DNA from: Cupriavidus sp. D384
Lineage (GTDB): Bacteria > Pseudomonadota > Gammaproteobacteria > Burkholderiales > Burkholderiaceae
Reading direction: 5' to 3'
NCBI RefSeq assembly: GCF_001652915.1
Contig: NZ_BBQI01000012.1
Location: forward strand, 62,001 to 126,000
Length of the DNA: 64,000 nt
Position 1 is the stretch's first letter. Every line of letters begins with the position of its first letter. Below the pieces are notes generated by a model. It was not told where the DNA came from, ran no database searches, and worked only from the letters and a program-made list of their open reading frames with translations. Of this stretch, positions 18,066 to 26,919 are shown piece after piece. Both the position numbers and the translations under genes were made by a program.

Positions 18066-18538
18066 CGCTGACCTTCTCCATCCATGTGACGTTCCGCCCT
18101 TCGACACTTCCCGGTGACGGCTAGATTCGTCATGGGCGTGCCCGGTGATGCACCATGCCAATGCTTGACACCGGGAGGACACCAGACCACATCCCTCGCC
18201 CGAATCTCCTGGACCGCTTTGCCCCATTCCTGTGTCAGACCGACTCCGGACAACACCACCAGGCGTTGGCCTACCGGATGGGAGTGCCATGCATGCGCGC
18301 CGTCGGCTCGAAGGTGACAATGCCGCCAGAAGCGTTGATGTGTGCGTCAGCCGGCCAGACCGGCTCGACCTATACATGGCCGGTGAAGAAGTCGGACGAT
18401 CCGGCAGCAGATCGCTGCGTCCCAGCCGGGATGATCTGCTGGCCTTCCGTCTGTTCGCCGCCAAGCGCCGGTTGCGTGACGGCGGCGGCAGCCACAAGCA
18501 ACTGTGGGAACTGCCATGACCTTGGGGGAAAACTTCAT
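18043..18538 (-). pseudogene. Decayed cupin gene
   Basis: A broken copy of the exported cupin at 30102-30596. The pieces are QIIPAGTQRSAAGSSDFFTG, then HV, a TAG stop, and [16 protein letters not shown]; after VTFEPTAR a frameshift occurs; then [20 protein letters not shown] and [20 protein letters not shown], another shift, and [11 protein letters not shown] at the end. Its ATG (18538) overlaps the stop of the MFS gene by four bases, so it was once translationally coupled to that transporter. Several separate lesions exclude a simple sequencing error. Confidence 0.85.
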
Positions 18539-19821
18539 CGTGCTTCCTCCGGTTGCATGTGAGCGGAGTGCTCATTGAAATCCCAGGCCCTATCGGCCTT
18601 CGCGGCGCGTGTCGTCATCCATGCGAGGACGGCGCCGACAAGCAGCAGGGATGCGCTGGCTTCGAGGGTGCTGCGATATCCGTATGTATCGAACAGAAGG
18701 CCTCCAACTGTAGAGCCCAGTGCGATCGATAGTTGGACGACTGCCACCATCAGGCCGCCACCTGCCTCGGCATGGTGCGGAAACGTGCGGGTGATCCAGC
18801 TCCACCATCCAACGGGCGCAGCCGTTGCCACCAACCCCCACAAGGCCAGAAGCATGACGACACTGGTGGCGTGATGGCCAAAGCCAACAAGCGCGAGCGC
18901 GATAGCGGCCATCAGCGCCGGGATCGCTATAAGCGTGGCATGGAACGCCCGCTTCAGCACCTCGCCGATCAGCATGGTTCCGACCAATCCCGCCACACCG
19001 ATCACCAGCAGGATCAACGACAAGCTACGTGAATCGACATGCGTGACCGTTTCCAGAAACGGCCGGACGTAGGTGAAGAGCGTAAATTGTCCGGAGAAGA
19101 ATACGCCGGCCGCGAGCATGCCCAGCGTGACGACGGGGCGCTTCAGGTGAATGAACACATTTCCGCTGCCGTTGTGCCGTGTCAGAACAGGCATTGCGGG
19201 CAGACTGAACCATTGCCAGGCAAGCGCGAGCAAGGCGATCGGAACGAGGCAATAGAAGGCGCCGCGCCAACCGATGATTGCGCCAAGGTAGCTGCCGACC
19301 GGAGCCGCTATGACGGTCGCCAATGCGTTTCCGCTATTGAGGATCGCCAATGCGCGTGGCACCTTTTTCGGCGGCACGAGGCGTAGAGTCGTCGCCGCCG
19401 ACATCGACCAGAATCCGCCAACGACGATGCCGATCAATGCTCGCCCAATCAGATAGGCGGTGTAGTTCTGAGCCACGGCGATGATGGCACCGGATACCGC
19501 CATGACCACCGTCAGCCCAAGCAGCAGCGACTTGCGATTCATGTTGCCCGCGACGACGGAGATGAACAGACTCGTGAACACAGCAAAGGCACCGGAGATG
19601 GCGATCCCCTGGCCAGTCATTCCTTCGGTGACACGCAGATCTGCGGACATCGGCGTCAGCAGGCTCACGGGCATGAACTCCGAAGCAATCAGTGCGAAGA
19701 CGCAAAGCGTCATGGCGAAAACGCCGCCCCAGTACGCGACCGGCTTCGAAGAATGGGAGGGCGAGGCCGGCTGCGGCGGGGAGATCCGAGGTAGTGCAGT
19801 GTTTTCCATGGGCCGTATCAT
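18535..19821 (-). CDS. MFS transporter, NepI-like (DHA1 family)
   Basis: A 428-residue, 12-segment major facilitator. The first segments read VFAMTLCVFALIASEFMPVS and LLTPMSADLRVTEGMTGQGI, then LIGRALIGIVVGGFWSMSAA and RLVPPKKVPRALAI, which closely follow the pattern of the E. coli purine-ribonucleoside exporter NepI and related sugar/arabinose efflux proteins. It should be an inner-membrane proton antiporter; the substrate here is not known. ATG 19821 is used; ATG 19809 (MENTALPR) is equally possible. It is intact, although the cupin and CMD genes behind it in the same operon are dead. It is divergent from the IorAB genes. Confidence 0.88.
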   Translation of the reverse strand: MIRPMENTALPRISPPQPASPSHSSKPVAYWGGVFAMTLCVFALIASEFMPVSLLTPMSADLRVTEGMTGQGIAISGAFAVFTSLFISVVAGNMNRKSLLLGLTVVMAVSGAIIAVAQNYTAYLIGRALIGIVVGGFWSMSAATTLRLVPPKKVPRALAILNSGNALATVIAAPVGSYLGAIIGWRGAFYCLVPIALLALAWQWFSLPAMPVLTRHNGSGNVFIHLKRPVVTLGMLAAGVFFSGQFTLFTYVRPFLETVTHVDSRSLSLILLVIGVAGLVGTMLIGEVLKRAFHATLIAIPALMAAIALALVGFGHHATSVVMLLALWGLVATAAPVGWWSWITRTFPHHAEAGGGLMVAVVQLSIALGSTVGGLLFDTYGYRSTLEASASLLLVGAVLAWMTTRAAKADRAWDFNEHSAHMQPEEAR

Positions 19822-19878
19822 CCGTAGAATGGCCGCCGGCGACTAGCCGCCTAATGCTTGTTGCCTTGATGAGCCAGC

Positions 19879-19903
19879 TTCATGAACACAATTGATGAAC
19901 GAG
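19879..19903. promoter_or_regulatory. Candidate operator between the MFS and iorA-like genes
   Basis: In the 168-bp divergent gap, TTCATGAA (19879-19886) is a perfect palindrome and is followed within ten bases by TTGATGAA. Such TGAA-based dyads are compatible with a LysR-type site; the LysR gene at 22747-23682 is the nearest candidate regulator. This rests on symmetry and position only. Confidence 0.25.
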
Positions 19904-19989
19904 CCTCATGACGGCAATGAGCCAAGGCGCGTAATCGGCATCTCCTCTATCCGATACCATTCCGCGATCCCCCGCCCTCTCATCCGTTC

Positions 19990-20472
19990 ATGACAACGAT
20001 AAACATCAACGGCCAGACTCATGAGGTCGACCTCTCCCCTGACACCCCGCTCCTGTGGACACTCCGCGATGCCTTGGGCTTCACTGGAACCAAGTTTGGC
20101 TGCGGCATGGCGCTATGCGGGTCATGCACCGTTCATGTTGATGGTCAACCCATTCGCTCCTGCGTTACCCCGATCTCGGCAATTGGTACCAAGCCCGTGC
20201 GCACGATCGAATCGATGGATTCGGATCACGTAGGCCGGGCCGTCCAGGATGCCTGGGTCGAGTTGGGCGTGGCCCAGTGCGGCTACTGCCAGGCGGGCCA
20301 GATCATGACCGCCACCGCGCTGTTGAAAGCCAATCCGAAGCCCACCGACGAGCAGATCGTCGCGGGAATGAGCGGCAATCTTTGCCGGTGTGGCACCTAC
20401 ACGCGCATTAATGCTGCGGTGAAGCTGGCGTCGTCACGCCTTTCGGCCAACAAGACGGGAGCCACGGCATGA
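19990..20472 (+). CDS. (2Fe-2S)-binding subunit of a molybdenum hydroxylase (IorA-like)
   Basis: A 160-residue protein with the plant-type ferredoxin cluster CGMALCGSC near residues 39-48 and the second, alpha-helical cluster QCGYCQAGQ near 99-107 with GNLCRCGTY. This is the small electron-transfer subunit of xanthine-oxidase-family enzymes, best matching the isoquinoline 1-oxidoreductase alpha type. It lacks a signal peptide and would travel with its partner, whose N-terminus carries a Tat motif. Its TGA overlaps the ATG of the large subunit (ATGA), so the two are coupled. The reaction is hydroxylation of an N-heterocycle or aldehyde; the substrate is not known. Confidence 0.92.
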   Translation: MTTININGQTHEVDLSPDTPLLWTLRDALGFTGTKFGCGMALCGSCTVHVDGQPIRSCVTPISAIGTKPVRTIESMDSDHVGRAVQDAWVELGVAQCGYCQAGQIMTATALLKANPKPTDEQIVAGMSGNLCRCGTYTRINAAVKLASSRLSANKTGATA

Positions 20473-22775
20473 CATGGACCGACCTCGAAACACTCGAACA
20501 ACCTGCACGCCGCCGCATCCTGCAGGCAGGTGCGGTGTTCGCGCTGTCTCACCAATTCGGCGGCCTGATCACCAACGCCGCTGCGGCCGAACCCGAGAAG
20601 AAGTACGGCGGCGCAGCGATGCCGGGCGGTGTCGTGGACGATCCGCTGGTGTTTGTCTCGATTGCCCGGGATGGCACCGTGACCATCGTGGCGCATCGTG
20701 CAGAGATGGGCACGGGCGTACGAACCAGCCTGCCGATGGTTGTCGCCGACGAGATGGAGGCAGACTGGAGCCGCGTCAAGATCGTTCAGGCCGATGCCAA
20801 CGAGGCGCGCTATGGCAGCCAAAACGTGGACGGATCGCGCAGCCTGCGGCATTTCCTCGCGCCAATGCGCCGCGTGGGTGCGTCCGCGCGGCAAATGCTC
20901 GAAGCCGCCGCCGCTGCGCACTGGAAGGTGCCTGCCACCGAGGTACAGGCGCGCAATCACGAAGTCATTCATGCGGCAACCGGTCGGGGGATCGGATATG
21001 GCGATCTGGCCGAAGCCGCGATGCAGCAGCCCGTACCGAAATCTGATCAACTCCGCCTCAAGCAGCCCGACGCATTCCGCTACATCGGCAAGGGTAAGAT
21101 CATGCCGGCCGACAGCCGGGATATTGCGCAAGGCAAGGCGACCTATGGTATCGACGTACGGCTGCCGGGCATGGTCTACGCCGTCATTGCCCGACCACCC
21201 GTCTACGGTGGCAAGCTGCGCAAGGTCGATAGCGCCGACACGTTAAAGGTTCCCGGTGTCCTGCGCGTCGTCGAGCTGAAGGGCTACGACGGCCCGCCGC
21301 TGTTCAATCCCGTTGGCGGGGTTGCCGTGGTGGCGACCAACACCTGGGCGGCAATGCAGGGCCGCGCGGCGCTCAAGCTGGAGTGGCACGATGGTGCCAA
21401 TGCCAACTATGACTCCGCCGTGTTCCGCCGCACGCTCGAAGCTGCGGTGCGACAGCCCGGCAAGGCGTTGCGCAACGATGGCGACGTTTTGTCCGCGCTG
21501 TCGGCTGCCGGCCGCCAGCGCAAGGTGTCGGCCCAGTACTACATTCCGCATCTCGCGCATGCATCGATGGAAACGCCCGTGGCAACGGCGCGTTTCGTTG
21601 ACGGGAAATGCGAGATCTGGGCCCCTTCGCAAGCGCCTCAGGGAGCCTTGGAGAGTGTGGCCAAGCACGTCGGACTCGATCCTAAGGACGTGACACTGCA
21701 TCTCACGCTGCTGGGCGGCGGCTTCGGCCGCAAGTCGATGGCCGACTTCATTTCCGAGGCAGCGCTGGTGTCGAAGGCGATCGGCGGCACCCCGGTCAAG
21801 CTGCAATGGACGCGTGACGACGACATTCACCACGATTACTTCCACACGGTGTCGGTCGAGCGCATGGAATCGGTGCTGGATGCCAATGGCAAGCCTGCTG
21901 CCTGGCTTCACAGGTCCGCGGCGCCGACGATCACCTCGACGTTCAAGGTTGGCGCGGAGGGCAAGGCCGCCTTTGAGGCGGGCATGACGGCCATCAACGT
22001 GCCGTTCCAGATCCCGTCGATCCGGCTGGAGTCCGCTGACGTGCCGGCGCACACACGCATCGGCTGGTTTCGCTCGGTGTCCAATATTCCGCACGCGTTT
22101 GCGGTCCAGAGCTTCGTTGCCGAACTGGCACATCAGGCGCGTCGCGATCCGAAGGATTATCTGCTGGAACTGATCGGCCCGCCGCGCAAGATCGATCCTT
22201 CGACACTCACGGACACCTGGAACTACAACGAATCGCCGGACGTGTATCACCTCGACACGGGCCGCATGCGCGGCGTCATTGAGGAAGCCGCGCGCCGAGC
22301 CAACTGGGGCCGCAAGCTGCCCAAAGGCCATGGGCTTGGCATTGCCATGGCATATAGCTTCGTGACGTACGTGGCCACCGTTGTGGAAGTGGCCGTGGAT
22401 GGCAAGGGCCAGATCACCATTCCGCGCGTGGACGTGGCCATCGATTGCGGGCCGCAGGTCAACCCCGAGCGCATCCGTTCGCAGGTCGAGGGTGGAACCG
22501 TGATGGGTATCGGCCTGGCGACGTTGGGGGAAATATCGTTCAAGGACGGCCGCGTCCAGCAAAGCAACTTCCACGACTTCGAGATCCTGCGCTCGCACAT
22601 GGCGCCGCGGGCCATCCATACGTGGATGGTGGGTGGTGATTTCAGCGTGCCGCCCGGCGGTGTGGGCGAGCCGCCCGTGCCGCCCGTCGCACCGGCGCTG
22701 TGCAACGCGATATTTGCGGCAACAGGAACACGGATTCGGGCGCTGCCTATCCGTGACCAGCTTTCGCAGGCTTAG
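20469..22775 (+). CDS. Molybdopterin-binding subunit of a molybdenum hydroxylase (IorB-like)
   Basis: A 768-residue xanthine-dehydrogenase-family large subunit. The N-terminus PARRRILQAGAVFALSHQFG is a twin-arginine-type signal, so the dimer is probably exported folded to the periplasm. Molybdenum-cofactor segments are visible as LTLLGGGFGRKSMADF and VNPERIRSQVEGG, and PPGGVGEPPVPPVAPALCNA carries the conserved catalytic Glu. There is no FAD subunit gene beside it, as in other IorAB-type enzymes, which hand electrons to a cytochrome or quinone. Its last 29 bases overlap the 3' end of the convergent LysR gene. Confidence 0.92.
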   Translation: MTWTDLETLEQPARRRILQAGAVFALSHQFGGLITNAAAAEPEKKYGGAAMPGGVVDDPLVFVSIARDGTVTIVAHRAEMGTGVRTSLPMVVADEMEADWSRVKIVQADANEARYGSQNVDGSRSLRHFLAPMRRVGASARQMLEAAAAAHWKVPATEVQARNHEVIHAATGRGIGYGDLAEAAMQQPVPKSDQLRLKQPDAFRYIGKGKIMPADSRDIAQGKATYGIDVRLPGMVYAVIARPPVYGGKLRKVDSADTLKVPGVLRVVELKGYDGPPLFNPVGGVAVVATNTWAAMQGRAALKLEWHDGANANYDSAVFRRTLEAAVRQPGKALRNDGDVLSALSAAGRQRKVSAQYYIPHLAHASMETPVATARFVDGKCEIWAPSQAPQGALESVAKHVGLDPKDVTLHLTLLGGGFGRKSMADFISEAALVSKAIGGTPVKLQWTRDDDIHHDYFHTVSVERMESVLDANGKPAAWLHRSAAPTITSTFKVGAEGKAAFEAGMTAINVPFQIPSIRLESADVPAHTRIGWFRSVSNIPHAFAVQSFVAELAHQARRDPKDYLLELIGPPRKIDPSTLTDTWNYNESPDVYHLDTGRMRGVIEEAARRANWGRKLPKGHGLGIAMAYSFVTYVATVVEVAVDGKGQITIPRVDVAIDCGPQVNPERIRSQVEGGTVMGIGLATLGEISFKDGRVQQSNFHDFEILRSHMAPRAIHTWMVGGDFSVPPGGVGEPPVPPVAPALCNAIFAATGTRIRALPIRDQLSQA

Positions 22776-23682
22776 TCGCCGCGACGTCATCCGGCCGGTG
22801 CCGGATGGCGTCAATCACGATCTTGAGCGCGCGCGATGACTGCCTGCGGCTCGGATAGAACGCGTGATAGCCCGGAAACGTCGGGCACCAGTCCTCCATC
22901 ACCTTGATGAGTTTCCCCTTCTCCGCGTACGACTGGATGACCGGCGTCGGCAAGAACACCAGCCCGAAGCCATCCAGGGCCGCATTGAGCATCTGGTTGA
23001 CGCTATTGCAGATGACCTGCCCTTCCACACGCGCCTGCAGCTTCTTGGATCCCTTCGCCAGTTCCCACGCATAGAGGCCGCCGCTGGTGGAAAGGCGCAG
23101 GTTGATGCATCGGTGCGATAAAAGGTCGCGCGGTGTCATCGGCTTTTCACGGCCCTTGAAATATGCGGGTGACCCCGCAATGGCCATCTTCACATCGGGG
23201 CTGATGCGCACGGCAATCATGTCCTTTTCGATCTGATCGCCAAATCGTACGCCGATGTCGTAGCGATCGCCCACGATGTTGGTAAGTCCATAGTCGACCG
23301 TCAACTCGACGTTGAGGTCCGGATAGTGCGGAAGCACCTTGGCGAGGCGTGGCCAGATGATGGCATCGATCGGATGGTCGACGGACGTAATGCGAATAGT
23401 GCCGGCCGGGCGTTCGCCAAGTTCGGCCACGGCGGACAGGTCGGCTTCGATTTCCTCGAATTTGGGGCCGATGGACCGGATCAGCCATTCGCCCGCGTCG
23501 GTCGTCGACACACTTCGCGTGGTCCGCGTCAGCAGCCGCACACCCAGTCTCGCCTCCAGATTGCGGATGGTGTGGCTCAGCGCGGATTGCGTGACATCGA
23601 GGCGCGCTGCTGCGCGCGTGAAGCTCCGCTCCCGGGCGACGGTGACCAATGCAAGCAGATCGTTAAGATTGTGGCGGGGCAT
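22747..23682 (-). CDS. LysR family transcriptional regulator
   Basis: A 311-residue LysR protein started at ATG 23682 (MPRHNLNDLLALVTVARERS). The HTH is AARLDVTQSALSHTIRNLEA followed by RTTRSVSTTDAGEWL. The effector domain has the NIVGDRYDIGVRFGDQIEKD segment near residue 140 and FYPSRRQSSRALKIVIDAIR at the end, which is the clade also represented by the gene at 33650 (YYSSRRQMPTGLRLLIDLV). The two regulators are clearly paralogous and each sits with a molybdenum hydroxylase, cupin and CMD set. It overlaps iorB tail-to-tail by 29 bp and is divergent from the cupin at 23863. Confidence 0.9.
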   Translation of the reverse strand: MPRHNLNDLLALVTVARERSFTRAAARLDVTQSALSHTIRNLEARLGVRLLTRTTRSVSTTDAGEWLIRSIGPKFEEIEADLSAVAELGERPAGTIRITSVDHPIDAIIWPRLAKVLPHYPDLNVELTVDYGLTNIVGDRYDIGVRFGDQIEKDMIAVRISPDVKMAIAGSPAYFKGREKPMTPRDLLSHRCINLRLSTSGGLYAWELAKGSKKLQARVEGQVICNSVNQMLNAALDGFGLVFLPTPVIQSYAEKGKLIKVMEDWCPTFPGYHAFYPSRRQSSRALKIVIDAIRHRPDDVAATKPAKAGHG

Positions 23683-23862
23683 GGCAGCTCTATGTGAAAA
23701 ATGCAGCCTGGCGTCGCGAAGGGCGCTATGAACGCATTTCATTAATGTTCCGGCTATTGTTCAGCTTGGTGCGCGCGACGCGCAAGCATTTTGTTGATAA
23801 GCCCCATGCAACCTTCGCCTGTTCCAAGTCCTCCGCTCAACGTCTTACCTGATGAGGAACCA

Positions 23863-24303
23863 ATGGCCATGACACCTGAGATACGGTCCCGAATGGTCAC
23901 GATCACCCCACCTGGCTCTCAGCCGTCGATTGACGGCAGTGCCGCCCACTTCACGGGCAGCGTGCGCATCGACGGACATTTCCAAGCGCCCCGGCCCGCG
24001 CGCGTGGGAGGCGCCACAGTTACATTCGCACCGGGTGCCCGAACGGCCTGGCACAAGCACCCGCTCGGGCAGACCCTTCTTGTCGTCGCCGGGATGGGCT
24101 TTGTCCAGCAATGGGGCGAGGCGGTCCAGATCATGCGGCCGGGGGATCTCGTCTGGATCCCACCCAATACCAAACACTGGCATGGTGCGACAGCCTCTTC
24201 CACCATGGCGCACATCGCGATTACCGAGGCAATGGAGGGAAAGGCAGTGGATTGGATGGAGCGTGTGAGCGCCATGCAATACGACGAAGCCTTGGAGCAA
24301 TAG
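23863..24303 (+). CDS. Cupin domain protein (cytoplasmic version)
   Basis: A 146-residue single-domain cupin started at ATG 23863 (MAMTPEIRSRM), preceded by GATGAGGAACCA. The two cupin motifs are GARTAWHKHPLGQTLLVVAG (with the HxH metal ligands) and PGDLVWIPPNTKHWHGATAS (with the third His). The C-terminus MEGKAVDWMERVSAMQYDEAL matches the end of the exported cupin at 30102. Unlike that one, no signal peptide is seen. The family member of known type resembles YhhW/quercetinase-like small cupins found with carboxymuconolactone decarboxylase-like genes; the reaction is unknown. Confidence 0.88.
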   Translation: MAMTPEIRSRMVTITPPGSQPSIDGSAAHFTGSVRIDGHFQAPRPARVGGATVTFAPGARTAWHKHPLGQTLLVVAGMGFVQQWGEAVQIMRPGDLVWIPPNTKHWHGATASSTMAHIAITEAMEGKAVDWMERVSAMQYDEALEQ

Positions 24304-24497
24304 ACGCGGGGAGCAACCTGCCGATCCTGGCTCCGCGTCCGCTGCGGAGAATCGCAAGGGACGGCTATGTTTGGACTTCCAGCCACTCCGCAACAATGGC
24401 ACGGTCGTCTCAATTGGGTCGGAGGACTAAACCGCTGCGCGGTAACCCTTCGGCAAACGTGCGAAGTGACTGAAGCGCCTGCGCTGTTTTCTAAGTT

Positions 24498-24526
24498 GAG
24501 AACCGAGGTAACTCGCCTCGATTCTC
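24498..24526. repeat. Hairpin in front of the integrase relic
   Basis: GAGAACCGAGG and CCTCGATTCTC form an 11-bp inverted repeat with one mismatch around a 7-base loop. It lies 15 bases before the integrase ATG. Subterminal hairpins are a hallmark of the ends of IS91-like elements, so this may mark the left end of the element that brought the integrase. Confidence 0.4.
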
Positions 24527-24541
24527 GACAGGAGCACAGCC

Positions 24542-25070
24542 ATGTCAGTCGCGACACCTACCGTCAGCCCGCTACGCCAGCGCATGATCGAGGACATGCG
24601 CATGCGCAAGCTTCGGACAAGACCCAAAGCCAATACGTCCACGCCGTGTGCCAGTTCACGGCCTTTCTCGGCCATGCGCCCGACACCGCCAGCACCGAGA
24701 ACCTGCGGCGCTACAAAGTCCATCTGGTCGACCACGGTATTTCCCCGGTATCGCTCAATGCGGCGATCACGGGACTGAAGTTCTTCTTCGAAGTGACCCT
24801 CGGCGATGCCCAACGCATGGCCAAGATGCGTCCGGTACGAGTACCCCGCACCCTGCCCGTGGTACTCAGTCCCGACGAAGTCGGCCGGCTGCTGGCGGCC
24901 GCTGGGAACCTGAAGCACCAGACCGCGCTCGCGGTCGCCTATGGCGCCGGCTTGCGCGCCAGCGAAGTGGTGGCATTGAAGGTGACCGATATCGATAGTG
25001 AACGCATGACTCTGCGCATCGAACAGGGCAAGGGTTGCAAGGACCGCTACGCGATGCTCTCGCCCGTGCT
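24542..25070 (+). pseudogene. Truncated, frameshifted tyrosine integrase of IS91-associated type
   Basis: From ATG 24542 (behind AGGAGCACAGCC) the frame reads MSVATPTVSPLRQRMIEDMR MRKL in two steps, then a frameshift near 24611 moves to SQYVHAVCQFTAFLGHAPDT, ISPVSLNAAITGLKFFFEVT and YGAGLRASEVVALKVTDIDS, GKGCKDRYAMLSPVL. This is the integrase that accompanies IS91-family transposases. It stops matching at about 25070; the second half with the catalytic HxxR and Tyr is absent, and no transposase follows. Lesions: one frameshift and a 3' truncation. It sits exactly where the composition changes, just before the PaoABC set. Confidence 0.85.
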
Positions 25071-25303
25071 GATTCACGCTGGCGGAAACGCCATTATTGA
25101 ATTTCTCTCACAACTGCATGCATCCAGAGGACCTTAACAAGGTCCCGTTCGTTGAGTTAACTTTGCATGCTTGGGGGCCAAAGGTGCCCAGGATTGCCAG
25201 AGCCAACTGCGGCATGGAGCCGGTGACGAGATCTGCCCAATTGGCAAGCTAAGGTTACCTGTCGAGATCTGGCCCTGGTTCCACAGCGAAGGAGTAAGGC
25301 GGT

Positions 25304-25969
25304 ATGGACGAATCCGACCAAATCAAAGTGACCCGACGCGACGTTCTGGTCATTGGAACTGCATCCGTTGTGGCCCCGCTTCTCCCTATGAGGTCGGCTG
25401 ACGCAAAGGAAAGTACGCCGATGAATGACACTCAGCAACCTTCCGTCGAAGGCTCAACCACGTATCCGATCACTTTCCGGGTAAATGGGATCAGTCGAAA
25501 CATTGATATCGATCCTCGAACGAGCCTGCTCGACGCCTTGCGAGAACACCTTAAGTTGACTGGAACGAAGAAGGGCTGTGACCACGGTCAGTGTGGTGCT
25601 TGCACCGTGCTCGTCAACAGCGTGCGCATCAACTCCTGCCTTAGTCTCGCCGTCATGCACCGAGGCGATGATGTAAGGACGATCGAGGGACTCGGAACTC
25701 CCGAGACGCTTCATCCAATGCAGGCGGCCTTCATCAAACATGACAGCTATCAATGCGGATACTGCACTCCTGGTCAAATCTGCTCGGCGGTTGCGGTACT
25801 GAATGAGATCAAGGCGGGGGTGCCAAGCCATGTCACAGCGGACCTGGCCGTGCCACCCGAAGCGACCAACCTGGAGATCCGCGAGCGGATGAGCGGCAAC
25901 ATTTGCCGCTGCGGCGCCTACTCAAACATTGCTGAAGCGATCAGGGATGTAACGGGGAGCAACGGATGA
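25304..25969 (+). CDS. paoA: (2Fe-2S) subunit of periplasmic aldehyde oxidoreductase (PaoA-like)
   Basis: A 221-residue iron-sulfur subunit with a Tat signal ([20 protein letters not shown]) at residues 8-27. The clusters are CDHGQCGAC near residue 89 and QCGYCTPGQ near 152, then [13 protein letters not shown] near 205. Length, Tat leader and gene order match PaoA of the PaoABC aldehyde oxidoreductase (formerly YagTSR). It carries electrons from the molybdenum site to the FAD subunit. Its TGA overlaps the ATG of the next gene by four bases. The symbol is by resemblance only. Confidence 0.88.
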   Translation: MDESDQIKVTRRDVLVIGTASVVAPLLPMRSADAKESTPMNDTQQPSVEGSTTYPITFRVNGISRNIDIDPRTSLLDALREHLKLTGTKKGCDHGQCGACTVLVNSVRINSCLSLAVMHRGDDVRTIEGLGTPETLHPMQAAFIKHDSYQCGYCTPGQICSAVAVLNEIKAGVPSHVTADLAVPPEATNLEIRERMSGNICRCGAYSNIAEAIRDVTGSNG

Positions 25970-26916
25970 AGGAATTCACCTATGAACGCGCGACAACCGC
26001 CGCGGACGCGGCGAGGACTGTGGCCTCGCGTACAGGCGCAAAGTTCATCGCGGGCGGTACCAACTTGCTTGATCTCATGAAACTCGAGATTGAGACACCG
26101 ACGCACCTCGTTGACGTACAGGATCTTGGCCTGAATACCATCGATGGCACCGCCGAGGGCGGTCTGAGAATAGGCACGCTAGTCACCAACACCGAACTGG
26201 CTAGCCATCCAAAGGTTCGTCGTGACTATGGCCTGCTTTCGCGCGCTATCGTAGCCGGCGCGTCGGGTCAGCTGCGCAACAAGGCCACCACAGGCGGCAA
26301 CTTACTGCAGCGCACTCGCTGCCCATACTTCTACGACACCAACATGCCTTGCAACAAGCGGATCCCAGGGTCTGGTTGCAGCGGAATCAGCGGATTTAGT
26401 CGACACCTTGCTGTCATCGGTGGGACCTCTAGCTGCATCGCGACAAACCCCGGCGATATGGCGGTTGCATTGCGAGCCTTGGATGCATCGGTCGAAACGG
26501 TTCGCGCGGACGGCCGGTACAGAACTATACCGATCGCCGACTTTCACCGTCTCCCGGGTACCACCCCACACATAGATTCAAACCTTGAGCCTGGCGAGCT
26601 GATTACTGCCGTCACCCTTCCTCCGCCCGTTGGCGGCAAGCATCTCTATCACAAAGTGAGGGATCGAGCTTCGTATGCATTTGCGCTCGTTTCAGTAGCA
26701 GCAATCATTCACGAAGACGGAAGAGGTCGGGTAGCGGTCGGTGGCATCGCTCCGAAGCCCTGGCGCCTCGAATCAGCGGAGCAACTCCTGGCCCACGGGC
26801 CCAAGGCCGTCACGCAACAACTCTTGGCCGGTGCCCAGCCAACCCAAGAAAATGGGTTCAAGTTGCCCCTAGTAGAACGCACTCTAGCCTACGTGATGGC
26901 AAACGCGAGAGGTTAA
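25966..26916 (+). CDS. paoB: FAD-binding subunit of aldehyde oxidoreductase (PaoB-like)
   Basis: A 316-residue FAD-binding subunit of the xanthine dehydrogenase family. The FAD loop is [20 protein letters not shown] near residue 26. The segment [20 protein letters not shown] followed by [16 protein letters not shown] holds the cysteine-rich insertion that in PaoB binds an extra 4Fe-4S cluster, and [11 protein letters not shown] follows. Together with its neighbours it forms the three-subunit periplasmic enzyme oxidising aldehydes to acids. It overlaps paoA by four bases and is three bases from the large subunit, so all three are one translational unit. Confidence 0.88.
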   Translation: MKEFTYERATTAADAARTVASRTGAKFIAGGTNLLDLMKLEIETPTHLVDVQDLGLNTIDGTAEGGLRIGTLVTNTELASHPKVRRDYGLLSRAIVAGASGQLRNKATTGGNLLQRTRCPYFYDTNMPCNKRIPGSGCSGISGFSRHLAVIGGTSSCIATNPGDMAVALRALDASVETVRADGRYRTIPIADFHRLPGTTPHIDSNLEPGELITAVTLPPPVGGKHLYHKVRDRASYAFALVSVAAIIHEDGRGRVAVGGIAPKPWRLESAEQLLAHGPKAVTQQLLAGAQPTQENGFKLPLVERTLAYVMANARG

Positions 26917-26919
26917 ACC

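Noticed and set aside
21243..22814. A 523-codon minus-strand open frame opposite the IorB-like gene
   Set aside because: Antisense shadow; the plus strand has all molybdenum-hydroxylase motifs. Only the LysR gene at 22747-23682 is real on that strand.
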